In this document: piece after piece, positions 6,810 through 13,863 of the stretch
How positions within the stretch are numbered: the stretch's first letter is position 1
Layout: every line of letters starts with the position of its first letter
Source: Actinoplanes flavus
GTDB taxonomy: Bacteria; Actinomycetota; Actinomycetes; Mycobacteriales; Micromonosporaceae
Direction of reading: 5' to 3'
Assembly (NCBI RefSeq): GCF_017592555.1
Contig: NZ_JAGFNS010000003.1
Coordinates: forward strand, 3,646-67,645
DNA length: 64,000 nt
The notes under the pieces: generated by a model
The model's input: only the letters and a program-made list of their open reading frames with translations
The model's database searches: none
Told to the model about the DNA's origin: nothing
Made by a program: the position numbers and the translations under genes

Positions 6810-7849
6810 ACGGTCCGCAGGTCGAGGGTGTGCCAGACGGCGGCCTCCTGCTGACCGGTCGACCACCAGAGCATCCCGTCCTTGGTGGCGGCCAGGTCGG
6901 CGGCGGCCGCCAGGTTCACCGTCCGCCCGGTCGTCAGGTCGTGCACGACGAGGCCGGCCACGCCGGTGACGTCGGACTCCGGGCCCGGTTCGGAGAAGAT
7001 CTCGAACCGGTCCAGCACGGCCACGTCGCTCACCGCGGCCTGCGCCTCCGGACCGGCCACCCGGCGGCGGTCGGCGCCGTCCGGGCGCATCGCGTCCATC
7101 CGGGCCAGGCCGTCGCCGTTCATCACCATGACCCGGCACCAGACCGGGCTGCACATGGCCCACTCGGCTCCGGAGACCGGCGCCCGCACCTCCTGGCCGG
7201 TGGTCATGTTCCGCATCCGGACGGTCCCGGACTGGTTGCCGGTGTCGTCGGTGAGCCACGGCCAGGCGGACAGCGCCCACTGGCCCCTCTCCTCGCGGAT
7301 CTCGACCTTGCCGCCGGTCAGCGCTACGGACCGGATCTCGGTCGTCGCGCTGCCCTCGCCGGCCGCCCAGTGCACCCGGCCGCCGGCCACCACCAGGTCG
7401 TACTGGTTGCCGTAGAACAGGGTGTTGCCGGTGTCCGCGGTCAGCCTGCGGGGCACGCCGCCCTCCCGGCGGACCGCCCACACCTCGACCGGCCGGTCGC
7501 CGGCCGCCTCGGTCCAGACCATCTCGCCGCCGGCGACGGTCAGGCCTTCGAAGCGGGGTTCGTCGGCGGCCGGCAGGCGGCGCAACTCGCGCTCGGCGTC
7601 ACCCTTCACCACCACGAGGTGTACGGCGTCCGCGCTCGCCCGGGTGCCGACGACCGTCGTGGCGTCCAGGAACAGCAGCGGCTCGACGGTGAGGCCGGGC
7701 AGGTCGGCGCGGGAGGCCCCGGGCCACGCCTGCGCCAGTGTCGGGCGGCCGGCCGCGCCCGGGTCGCGTGGCGGCGGCTCCGGCAGGGTTCCGGCCAGCA
7801 GGGCGCCGGCCGCGAGCAGGGCCACGACCGGGCCGATCCACGTCCTCAT
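6806..7849 (-). CDS. Secreted beta-propeller-like protein of unknown function
   Basis: The 347-aa product starts with an uncleaved or lipid-free signal sequence (MRTWIGPVVALLAAGALLAG). Repeated beta-strand blocks follow, such as GGEMVWTEAAGDRPVEVWAVRREGG and GGRVHWAAGEGSATTEIRSV, which look like blades of a propeller. No catalytic motif is visible. The ATG at 7849 overlaps the stop of the TIGR03943-like gene in an ATGA junction, so it is translationally coupled to the permease operon. The 3' end overlaps the convergent PepSY gene by 4 nt. Similar propellers often serve as extracytoplasmic binding modules; the ligand is unknown. Confidence 0.75.
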   Translation of the reverse strand: MRTWIGPVVALLAAGALLAGTLPEPPPRDPGAAGRPTLAQAWPGASRADLPGLTVEPLLFLDATTVVGTRASADAVHLVVVKGDAERELRRLPAADEPRFEGLTVAGGEMVWTEAAGDRPVEVWAVRREGGVPRRLTADTGNTLFYGNQYDLVVAGGRVHWAAGEGSATTEIRSVALTGGKVEIREERGQWALSAWPWLTDDTGNQSGTVRMRNMTTGQEVRAPVSGAEWAMCSPVWCRVMVMNGDGLARMDAMRPDGADRRRVAGPEAQAAVSDVAVLDRFEIFSEPGPESDVTGVAGLVVHDLTTGRTVNLAAAADLAATKDGMLWWSTGQQEAAVWHTLDLRTV

Positions 7850-8553
7850 TCGTACTGCTGCTTCGGCGGGTCGACCGGTTGCCACTGCTCCACCTCGAGA
7901 AACGCGATGTCGGCCTGGTTGACCGGGTCCTTGGCCCGCTTGTCGCTGTACGTCCCGGTGATCTGGAGCCAGGTGCCGGAGGGGACGTCGACGACCGGGC
8001 CGCCGGTGAGGCCCACCTTGATCGGGCGGCCGTCGGCGGCGCAGCAGCTCACCACGATCCGGGCCAGCATCGGCGAGCCGTCCTCGCCGCGGGCGACGAA
8101 ACCGGTCAACTGGACGCGGCGGCCGGCCAGACTGCGGCCGTCCTCGTAGATCACCCGGGAGGCGTAGTCGATCAGCGCGACCGGGGCCGGGTCGGCGTCG
8201 GGCAGCGGCGGGAAGTCGGACTCGGCGGTGAGCTGGACGGTGCCCGACTGGACGGCGGTGTACGACCCGAGGGCCGGTGGCGCGACCAGGAGCAGGGCCA
8301 GCACCGGGAGGATCAGGAGCCAGCCCACCCGCGGCTCGTGGTGGTGCCCGTGCTCGTCGTCCGGGGCGGGACGGGAGCCGCGGAACTCGTACCGGAGGGT
8401 CATGACCGCGGCCGCCACCAGGGCCACACCGGACGCGATCAGGAACGGTCGCAGGCCCTCCTTCACGTACCGCAGATAGAGGTCGGTGAACGACGCCTTG
8501 AGGATCGCGCCGCCGAAGAGGAAGAGGACGACCGCCTGCGCCTGCCGGTTCAC
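7846..8553 (-). CDS. TIGR03943-like membrane protein, permease partner
   Basis: This 235-aa protein has two N-terminal membrane helices, a His-rich cytoplasmic loop (DDEHGHHHEP), a third helix, and an external beta domain with a Cys-Cys pair (VVSCCAADGRP). This matches the TIGR03943 family, regularly encoded after a UPF0718/DUF318 permease. The start is a GTG at 8553 overlapping the permease stop (GTGA). His and Cys residues on both membrane faces suggest metal handling. Such pairs are often zinc-regulated, but no Zur box could be confirmed upstream. Confidence 0.85.
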   Translation of the reverse strand: MNRQAQAVVLFLFGGAILKASFTDLYLRYVKEGLRPFLIASGVALVAAAVMTLRYEFRGSRPAPDDEHGHHHEPRVGWLLILPVLALLLVAPPALGSYTAVQSGTVQLTAESDFPPLPDADPAPVALIDYASRVIYEDGRSLAGRRVQLTGFVARGEDGSPMLARIVVSCCAADGRPIKVGLTGGPVVDVPSGTWLQITGTYSDKRAKDPVNQADIAFLEVEQWQPVDPPKQQYE

Positions 8554-9554
8554 AGCAGCGCCACCCCCGCCACGACCGCCGCCAGCACCGCCACCGCGAA
8601 GGTGGCCGGCGCGAACCGCAGCGCGAACCCGCGCCCGAACACCCCGGCCTGCATCGAGATCAGCTTCAGGTCCACCATCGGCCCGACCACCAGGAACACC
8701 AGGCGCGAGGTGAGCGAGAACTGCGACAGCGAGGCGGCGACGAACGCGTCCGCCTCGCTGCAGATCGACAGCAGCACGGCGAGGACGGCCAGCGCCAGCA
8801 CGGACAGCACCGGGTGGCTCGCCAGCGTCTGGAGCCAGGCCTCCGGGACGATCACGTTGATCGTCGCGGCGGCCGCGGCGCCGACCACCAGGAAGCCGCC
8901 GGCGTGCACCACGTCGTGCCGGCAGGCGGCCCAGAACGCCCGGCCCCGGGAGCCGTCCAGGTCGGGCCGGTGCGGCAGCCGGATCCAGTCGGCCCGCCCG
9001 AGCCGCAGCCACAGCCAGCCCATCAGCACCGCGACGGCCAGGCTGGCCAGGCCGCGGGCCACCACCATCTCCGGGTCACCGGGGAAGGCGACCGCGGTCG
9101 CGGTCAGCACGATCGGGTTGATCGCCGGGGCGGCCAGCAGGAACGCGAGCGCGGCGGCCGGCGTCACCCCACGACGGATCAGAGACCCCGCGATGGGTAC
9201 GGCGCCGCACTCGCAGCCGGGCAGCACCACCCCGGCCACGCTCGCCGCCGGGACCGCGAGCGCCGGATGCCGGGGCAGCGCCTTCGCCCAGAACGAGCGG
9301 GGCACGAACACCGCGATGACCGCCGACAGCAGCACCCCGAAGACCAGGAACGGGACCGCCTGCACCAGCACCGAGACGAAAACCGTGGTCCAGGTCTGCA
9401 GGCGCTCACCGGAGACCAGGCCGGACAGCCGGCCACGGAAGATCACCAGCAGGACCAGAACCGCGGCGAGCACTTCCACCGAACTGATTCCCCGGCTTCG
9501 CCGCTCACCGGCCGGGGCGTCGGCTATGCTCTCGCGCTCCTGCGTTTCGGTCAC
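8550..9554 (-). CDS. UPF0718/DUF318-family permease
   Basis: The 334-aa integral membrane protein has about eight helices and the diagnostic PGCECGAVP motif followed by GVTPAAALAFLLAAPAINP, characteristic of the YraQ-like DUF318 permeases. The cytoplasmic N-terminus has 25 charged residues. It heads a minus-strand operon with a TIGR03943-like partner and a secreted propeller, all joined by 4-nt overlaps. The two cysteines of the motif are good candidate metal or metalloid ligands within the transport path. The substrate is not established for this subfamily. Confidence 0.9.
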   Translation of the reverse strand: MTETQERESIADAPAGERRSRGISSVEVLAAVLVLLVIFRGRLSGLVSGERLQTWTTVFVSVLVQAVPFLVFGVLLSAVIAVFVPRSFWAKALPRHPALAVPAASVAGVVLPGCECGAVPIAGSLIRRGVTPAAALAFLLAAPAINPIVLTATAVAFPGDPEMVVARGLASLAVAVLMGWLWLRLGRADWIRLPHRPDLDGSRGRAFWAACRHDVVHAGGFLVVGAAAAATINVIVPEAWLQTLASHPVLSVLALAVLAVLLSICSEADAFVAASLSQFSLTSRLVFLVVGPMVDLKLISMQAGVFGRGFALRFAPATFAVAVLAAVVAGVALL

Positions 9555-9579
9555 CGTGGGAATCTACCGTTTCCGGTTG

Positions 9580-9596
9580 ATCACGGACTCGCCGCC
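9580..9596. repeat. 17-bp direct repeat, left copy
   Basis: ATCACGGACTCGCCGCC recurs identically at 10680-10696. The two copies bracket the GntR gene and the small divergent ORF. Only the 17 bp match; flanking bases differ. Confidence 0.5.
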
Positions 9597-9603
9597 GCGA
9601 GTC
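9586..9603. terminator. Hairpin downstream of the GntR gene
   Basis: GACTCGC-CGCC-GCGAGTC is a perfect 7-bp stem with a 4-nt loop, 19 nt past the GntR-gene stop on the minus strand. It lacks a U-run. Confidence 0.5.
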
Positions 9604-9621
9604 AGGCTCCGGCGTGCGTTG

Positions 9622-10362
9622 TCATGCGCCGAGCACGTACTCCAGCTCATATGCGCTGGAGTCCAGCACCATCTCGTTGATCTCGACGCACCGCCGGGTG
9701 GCGGTGTACGCCCGGCGAGTGACCGCGATGATCGGAGTTCCCCGGGGCAGGGCCATCACCTCCGCCTCTGCCGAGGTCGGCATCCGGCACACCAGCGACT
9801 CCCGGAACGTCTCCGGCCCCAGCCCGGCCTCGGTCATGCGGGCGTAGATCCCGCCGGGCCCCGAACCGGTGTACCCCACCGCGGGGGCGGCGGCCACCAC
9901 GTCGAGCGGAAGGAAACTGATCGCGGTCTGGACGATGCGGTCCTCCACCGCGAAGCGCCGCGCCCGGGTCAACACGGCGGCGCCCACCGGCACGCCGAGC
10001 GCCTCGGCGACGACCGCGGAGGCAGGGGCCTCCTCGACGACCACGTGCACGACGCGGAGCCGGCCGTGGGTGTCCCGGTCCTGGATCGCCTTTCCCTCGC
10101 CCCACCAGGCACGCGAGAGCCGGTCCGGGGAGGAGCGCACGATCCGGCCGAAAGCTCGGACGTAGAGCCCCCGGCCGTGCCGGGCCACGATCACCCCGTC
10201 CGCGCGGAGGATGTCCACGGCCTTGGCCACCGTGCCGGTCGGCACGCCGTAGCGCTGGGCCAGTTCCCGCACGGTCGGGAGCCGGTCGCCGTCAACCAGG
10301 TGACGCGCCTCGATGTCCGCGCGGATCGCGTTGGCGACGTCTCGATATGCCGGTTCACCCAT
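9622..10362 (-). CDS. GntR-family regulator with UTRA ligand domain
   Basis: The 246-aa protein has an N-terminal winged helix-turn-helix (DGDRLPTVRELAQRYGVPTG, then TVAKAVDILRADG) and a C-terminal UTRA domain from about residue 85, placing it in the HutC/FarR subfamily. UTRA domains bind small acidic or sugar-derived effectors. Four TGTTCA half-sites directly upstream make autoregulation likely, and a small ORF is divergent across the same operator. The gene and that ORF are flanked by a 17-bp direct repeat. No metabolic target gene is adjacent, so the effector is unknown. Confidence 0.92.
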   Translation of the reverse strand: MGEPAYRDVANAIRADIEARHLVDGDRLPTVRELAQRYGVPTGTVAKAVDILRADGVIVARHGRGLYVRAFGRIVRSSPDRLSRAWWGEGKAIQDRDTHGRLRVVHVVVEEAPASAVVAEALGVPVGAAVLTRARRFAVEDRIVQTAISFLPLDVVAAAPAVGYTGSGPGGIYARMTEAGLGPETFRESLVCRMPTSAEAEVMALPRGTPIIAVTRRAYTATRRCVEINEMVLDSSAYELEYVLGA

Positions 10363-10363
10363 G

Positions 10364-10410
10364 TGTGTTCACGCTACTCGTGTTCAGCGTGAACACATCT
10401 GGAGTGTTCA
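10364..10410. promoter_or_regulatory. GntR operator: four TGTTCA half-sites
   Basis: TGTGTTCACGCT (10364-10375) and AGCGTGAACACA (10386-10397) form a perfect 12-bp inverted repeat with a 10-nt spacer. Further direct TGTTCA copies lie at 10381 and 10405. It starts 2 nt upstream of the GntR start codon, so binding would block that gene directly and could affect the divergent ORF. Confidence 0.75.
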
Positions 10411-10477
10411 CATCTCTTGTTGGTCAGATGGATGCGAAGTGCGGCTTCGGGGCCGCCGCTGTACCCAGAAGGCCGAG

Positions 10478-10675
10478 ATGGCACGGAAGTCGATTCTGGT
10501 GACGGGACCGCGTGAGCTGCCTCCGGCCGGGCCGGTGACCGTCTGGATCGACGCCGGATCCGGCCCCGGTTACGCCCGGCAGGTGTGGGCCTCCGACCTC
10601 ACGGTCTCCGAACTGGACGACGGCCAAGGCACGAGCGCTGTCTACGCGCTGACCCAGGTGGAGTGCGATGGCTGA
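10478..10675 (+). CDS. Small hypothetical protein (65 aa)
   Basis: An ATG at 10478 with AAGG about 6 nt upstream opens a 65-aa reading frame (MARKSILVTGPRELPPAGPV). GC-rich third positions support coding. The sequence alternates short beta strands (VTVWIDAGSGPGY, SAVYALTQVEC) and has no signal peptide or known motif. It diverges from the GntR gene across the TGTTCA operator and may be its target. The unsupported extension upstream to 10313 would run through the operator. Function unknown. Confidence 0.5.
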   Translation: MARKSILVTGPRELPPAGPVTVWIDAGSGPGYARQVWASDLTVSELDDGQGTSAVYALTQVECDG

Positions 10676-10679
10676 GGTC

Positions 10680-10696
10680 ATCACGGACTCGCCGCC
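10680..10696. repeat. 17-bp direct repeat, right copy
   Basis: Identical to 9580-9596. This copy overlaps the stop codon and last codons of the antiporter gene that ends at 10681. Confidence 0.5.
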
Positions 10697-11766
10697 AGGA
10701 ACAGGAACACCGTCAGCAGGCTCAGGTGGAGCCCGCCCTGGAGGATGTTGGCGCGGCCGGGAACGATGGTCAGGGTGCCGACCACGAAGGTCAGCGCGAG
10801 CAGCACCTGCTGGGTGCCGCCGAGGCCCAGCAGCAGCGGGCCCTCCAGCCAGATCATCGCGACGGCGATCGCCGGGATGGTCAGGCCGATGCTGGCCATC
10901 GCGGAGCCGAGCGCCAGGTTGAGGCTGGTCTGCATCCGGTCGCGGGCCGCCGCGCGGATCGCCGCGATGGTCTCCGGCAACAGCACGAGCAGGGCGATCA
11001 CCACACCGACGACGGACTGCGGCAGGCCGGCGCCGGCCACCGCCGACTCGACCGTGGGCGAGACCCCCTTGGCCAGGCCGACGACCGCGACCAGGGCGAG
11101 CAGCAGCAGGCCGAGGCTGGTGAGGGCGGCCCGGCCGGTCGGCGGTGCGACGTGCTCCTCGCTGTCGATGACCTCGCCCTCGGTGGTGATCGACAGGAAG
11201 TAGGCGCGGTGCCGGCGGGTCTGCACCGTGACGAACAGCAGGTAGAGGGCGAGCGAGACGACGGCCGCCAAGCCGAGCTGGGCGGGCGAGAACTGCGGTC
11301 CCGGCCGGCTCGTGGTGAACGTCGGCAGGACCAGGCTGAGCACGGCGATCGCGGCGATGGTGGCGAAGGCGGAGCCGGTGCCCTCCGGGTTGAAGACCGC
11401 GATCCGCCGGCGGATCGCGCCGACCAGCAGGGAGACGCCGAGGATGCCGTTACAGGTGATCATCACGGCGGCGAAGACGGTGTCCCGGGCCAGCGACTGG
11501 GCCTTGTCGCCGCCGCTGATCATCAGCGTGACGATGAGGGCCACCTCGATGATGGTGACGGCGACCGCCAGGATCAGGGAGCCGTACGGCTCGCCGACCC
11601 GGTGCGCCACCACCTCGGCGTGGTGCACGGCGGCCAGCACGGCGCCGGCCAGCAGCAGGGCGATGATGATCACGCCGGGTGGCGGCAGGTCGCGTCCCCA
11701 GGTCAGGACCAGTGCCGCGAAGGCGAGCACCGGAACGGCCAGGGTCCAGCGGGAAAGGACTTTCAT
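10681..11766 (-). CDS. chaA: ChaA-like calcium/sodium:proton antiporter
   Basis: The 361-aa membrane protein has about eleven helices in two inverted halves. Each half carries an acidic alpha-repeat, visible as AVTIIEVALIVTLMISGGD in the first and LVLLPETIAAIRAAARDRMQ followed by LNLALGSAMASIGLTIP in the second. This is the CaCA-superfamily pattern of ChaA, which exports Ca2+ or Na+ in exchange for protons. A cytoplasmic acidic loop (TTEGEVIDSEEHVAPP) separates the halves. The ATG at 11766 starts directly at the first helix, whereas the longer frame upstream is antisense to the next gene. It is likely monocistronic. Confidence 0.92.
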   Translation of the reverse strand: MKVLSRWTLAVPVLAFAALVLTWGRDLPPPGVIIIALLLAGAVLAAVHHAEVVAHRVGEPYGSLILAVAVTIIEVALIVTLMISGGDKAQSLARDTVFAAVMITCNGILGVSLLVGAIRRRIAVFNPEGTGSAFATIAAIAVLSLVLPTFTTSRPGPQFSPAQLGLAAVVSLALYLLFVTVQTRRHRAYFLSITTEGEVIDSEEHVAPPTGRAALTSLGLLLLALVAVVGLAKGVSPTVESAVAGAGLPQSVVGVVIALLVLLPETIAAIRAAARDRMQTSLNLALGSAMASIGLTIPAIAVAMIWLEGPLLLGLGGTQQVLLALTFVVGTLTIVPGRANILQGGLHLSLLTVFLFLAASP

Positions 11767-11782
11767 CCCACAACTGTGACGG

Positions 11783-12079
11783 TCAGTCGGCCTTCCGGCC
11801 CTCGGAGTGGCCGAGACTCCGCTCCGGGGCGATCCGGTCCCGGACCAGCCGCTTGAGGTGCGGCAGCTCGGGGAAGCCGCCCTCGCCCTGGCGCGACCAC
11901 AGGGTCTCCTCGCCCAGCCGTACCTCGAAGACGCCGCCGACACCCGGCACCAGGGCGACCTCTCCCAGCTCCGTGGCGAAGGTGGTGAGAAGTTCCTGGG
12001 CGGTCCATGCGGCGCGCATCAGCCAACGGCACTGGGTGCAGTACTCGATCTCCAGGCGGGGTTCTCGCGGCTGCGTCAC
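11783..12079 (-). CDS. SelT/SelW/SelH-family (Rdx) protein
   Basis: This short thioredoxin-fold protein has its redox motif at the first strand-helix junction (EIEYCTQCRWLMRAAW), with Cys in both positions of CxxC instead of selenocysteine. Bacterial Rdx proteins of this type are about 90-100 aa, which fits the GTG start at 12079 (98 aa). An ATG at 12115 or 12130 would only add poorly conserved residues. A -10-like CATACT lies 8 nt before the GTG, so the message may be leaderless. The physiological partner is unknown; thiol redox is the family expectation. Confidence 0.85.
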   Translation of the reverse strand: MTQPREPRLEIEYCTQCRWLMRAAWTAQELLTTFATELGEVALVPGVGGVFEVRLGEETLWSRQGEGGFPELPHLKRLVRDRIAPERSLGHSEGRKAD

Positions 12080-12101
12080 AGCTCCGCAGTATGCCGGAAC
12101 G

Positions 12102-12113
12102 GCCTGATCAGGC
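12102..12113. promoter_or_regulatory. 12-bp palindrome in a divergent promoter region
   Basis: GCCTGATCAGGC is a perfect palindrome between the SelW-like gene (minus) and the lipoprotein gene (plus). It is positioned as a possible shared operator; no regulator is identified. Confidence 0.4.
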
Positions 12114-12148
12114 ATGATCGCGGGGATCAACCGTCTTAAGGAGTCGCA

Positions 12149-12979
12149 TTGAGGGGACGTTGGACCGCGGCCGCCGCCGGTGGGCTGGCGCTACTGGTGG
12201 CCGTCACCGTCTCGGCCTGTTCCGGCGCGGAGGGCAGCGCGGAGAAGGCCGTGGAGGCCCGTGACTACGTGGCGCTCGGTGACTCGTACGCGGCCGGTGT
12301 CGGCGCCGGCAACTACGGCGACACCGAGTGCAAGCAGAGTAAGGACGGCGGATACCCGCAGCTGTGGGTGAAGTCCCGCGCGGCCACCCCGTTCGGCGCG
12401 GTGACCGACGCCACGTGCGGTGGCGCCGTCATCGACGACGTCCAGTTCAACCAGCTCACCGAGCTCGACGAGAACACCGGCTGGGTGACCCTCACGGTCG
12501 GCGGCAACGACGCCGGCTGGTTCTCCGTCCTCCAGCAGTGCATGTTCGGTGACGGCGCGACCTGCCAGACGTCGGTGGGCAAGGCGGGCGCCGCGTTCGA
12601 GGCCACCATGCCGGCCCGGCTGGACACCCTCTACCAGGCGATCCGCAACCGGGCGCCGAACGCGAAGGTGTACGTGCTCGGCTACCCGCACCTGGTCGCC
12701 GAGCCGGGCCGGTCCGGCGTGTCCTGCGACTCGCTGACCGACGCGCACCGCAAGGCGCTGAACGCGGGCTCGGACACCCTCAACGAGCTGATCGAGGCGC
12801 GGGTCGCGGCCCAGCCGGGGTTCACCTTCGTCGACGTGCGTGAGGCGTTCCGGGGCCACGAGGCCTGCACCAAGGAGCCGTGGATCCACTCGGTCCGCGA
12901 CGACCTGTCCGAGTCGTTCCACCCGACGGCCGAGGGCTACCAGGCGTACCTCAAGGAACTCGTCGCCGACATCGGCTGA
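12149..12979 (+). CDS. SGNH/GDSL-family secreted esterase-like lipoprotein
   Basis: The 276-aa product has a signal peptide with a lipobox-like VSAC (Cys24). The SGNH blocks follow: I is VALGDSYAAG with nucleophile Ser46, III is TVGGNDAGW, and V is SFHPTAEGY with catalytic His258. Paired cysteines match the disulfide-stabilised Streptomyces lipase-type esterases. Start is TTG at 12149, with AAGGAG 5 nt upstream. It probably hydrolyses ester bonds outside the cell, on lipid or surface polysaccharide. A long inverted repeat starts 10 nt after its stop and reaches into the next gene. Confidence 0.9.
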   Translation: MRGRWTAAAAGGLALLVAVTVSACSGAEGSAEKAVEARDYVALGDSYAAGVGAGNYGDTECKQSKDGGYPQLWVKSRAATPFGAVTDATCGGAVIDDVQFNQLTELDENTGWVTLTVGGNDAGWFSVLQQCMFGDGATCQTSVGKAGAAFEATMPARLDTLYQAIRNRAPNAKVYVLGYPHLVAEPGRSGVSCDSLTDAHRKALNAGSDTLNELIEARVAAQPGFTFVDVREAFRGHEACTKEPWIHSVRDDLSESFHPTAEGYQAYLKELVADIG

Positions 12980-12988
12980 TCCCCTGGT

Positions 12989-13041
12989 GTTCGCGTGGTG
13001 CACACCTGCCCGGGTTGGGATGGGACGTGCACCACGCGAAC
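12989..13041 (+). terminator. 15-bp inverted repeat spanning a gene start
   Basis: GTTCGCGTGGTGCAC (12989-13003) pairs perfectly with 13027-13041 across a 23-nt loop. It follows the lipoprotein stop by 10 nt, as a terminator would. Its right arm is the first coding segment of the next gene, so it can also hide that gene's start region. Confidence 0.6.
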
Positions 13042-13863
13042 CACTACTACGGGCATTCCGCGGTGATGGCCCGGTACTGCGGCCTGCCGGAGTCGCCCGA
13101 TCCGCCGCGCATCCGCGGGTATCTCCAGCACGGCTGGAACATCGGGGACGGCATGGCGCCCGACCACGAGTTCACGCCCGGTGTGCCGTCGTTCGTGTGG
13201 AGTGAGCGCACCCGGCGGCGGGCCTGGTCGATGGGGCGCCGTCCGGTGTACGTCACCGGCGCCCCGTGGGCCTACCTGGTGGAGATCACGCCCGCGCCGG
13301 ACGCCGTGCGCGAGGGGACGATCTGGTACCCGTTCCACGGCTGGGAGGGCCAGCACGTCCAGGGCGACCACGACCGTCTGATCGCCGAGATCCGCGACAC
13401 CGAGCCGGGCCCGGTCACCGTCTGCCTGTACTGGCAGGAGTACCGGACCGCCGGGGTGCGCCGCCGCTACGAGCGGGCCGGGTTCCGGGTGATCTGTCAC
13501 GGCTACCGGGGCGGCTGGTGGCGGGACCTGGACCCGGGTTTCCTCGACCGGCAGCTCGCCGAGCAGCGCCGGCACCGCCGGGTGGCGTCGAACCGGCTGT
13601 GCAGCGCGATCTTCTACGGCATCCTGGCCGGCTGCGAACCGGCCGTCTACGGCGACCCGATGCGACTGCGCGACGAGCGCGACCTGTTCGGCGGCCGTCC
13701 CCGCATCCGCCGCCAGTGGGCCGGGCTGCACGGCGCCGAGGTCGACCCGGGTGCCGCGCGGGCGGCCGCCGTCGACGAGCTCGGCGCGGACCGGCTGCTC
13801 TCCCCCGCCGAGCTGCGCCTTCTGTTCCGCTGGACCGCCGAGGGCCGGGAGGCCGCCGCATGA
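13015..13863 (+). CDS. Conserved actinobacterial glycan-cluster protein, function unknown
   Basis: The N-terminus reads WDVHHANHYYGHSA. Other blocks are YLQHGWNIGDG, FVWSERTRRRAW, GAPWAYL, WYPFHGWEGQH, VTVCLYWQEY and VASNRLCSAIFYGILAGCEP. The order, with a His-containing loop and a C-terminal Ser/Ala-rich helix before VYGDPM, recalls GT-B enzymes of the TagF or capsule type. I cannot see a confirmed nucleotide-binding motif, so this is inference. The start is unsure: TTG 13015 or GTG 13027, the latter inside a hairpin. It is coupled by ATGA to a methyltransferase-like gene and lies near glycosyltransferases, so a role in surface glycan assembly is plausible. Confidence 0.7.
   Translation: MGWDVHHANHYYGHSAVMARYCGLPESPDPPRIRGYLQHGWNIGDGMAPDHEFTPGVPSFVWSERTRRRAWSMGRRPVYVTGAPWAYLVEITPAPDAVREGTIWYPFHGWEGQHVQGDHDRLIAEIRDTEPGPVTVCLYWQEYRTAGVRRRYERAGFRVICHGYRGGWWRDLDPGFLDRQLAEQRRHRRVASNRLCSAIFYGILAGCEPAVYGDPMRLRDERDLFGGRPRIRRQWAGLHGAEVDPGAARAAAVDELGADRLLSPAELRLLFRWTAEGREAAA

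Noticed and set aside
9555..9621. A Zur box upstream of the DUF318 permease
   Set aside because: Only a loose GGAA-N8-TTCC repeat is present, not a recognisable Zur consensus.
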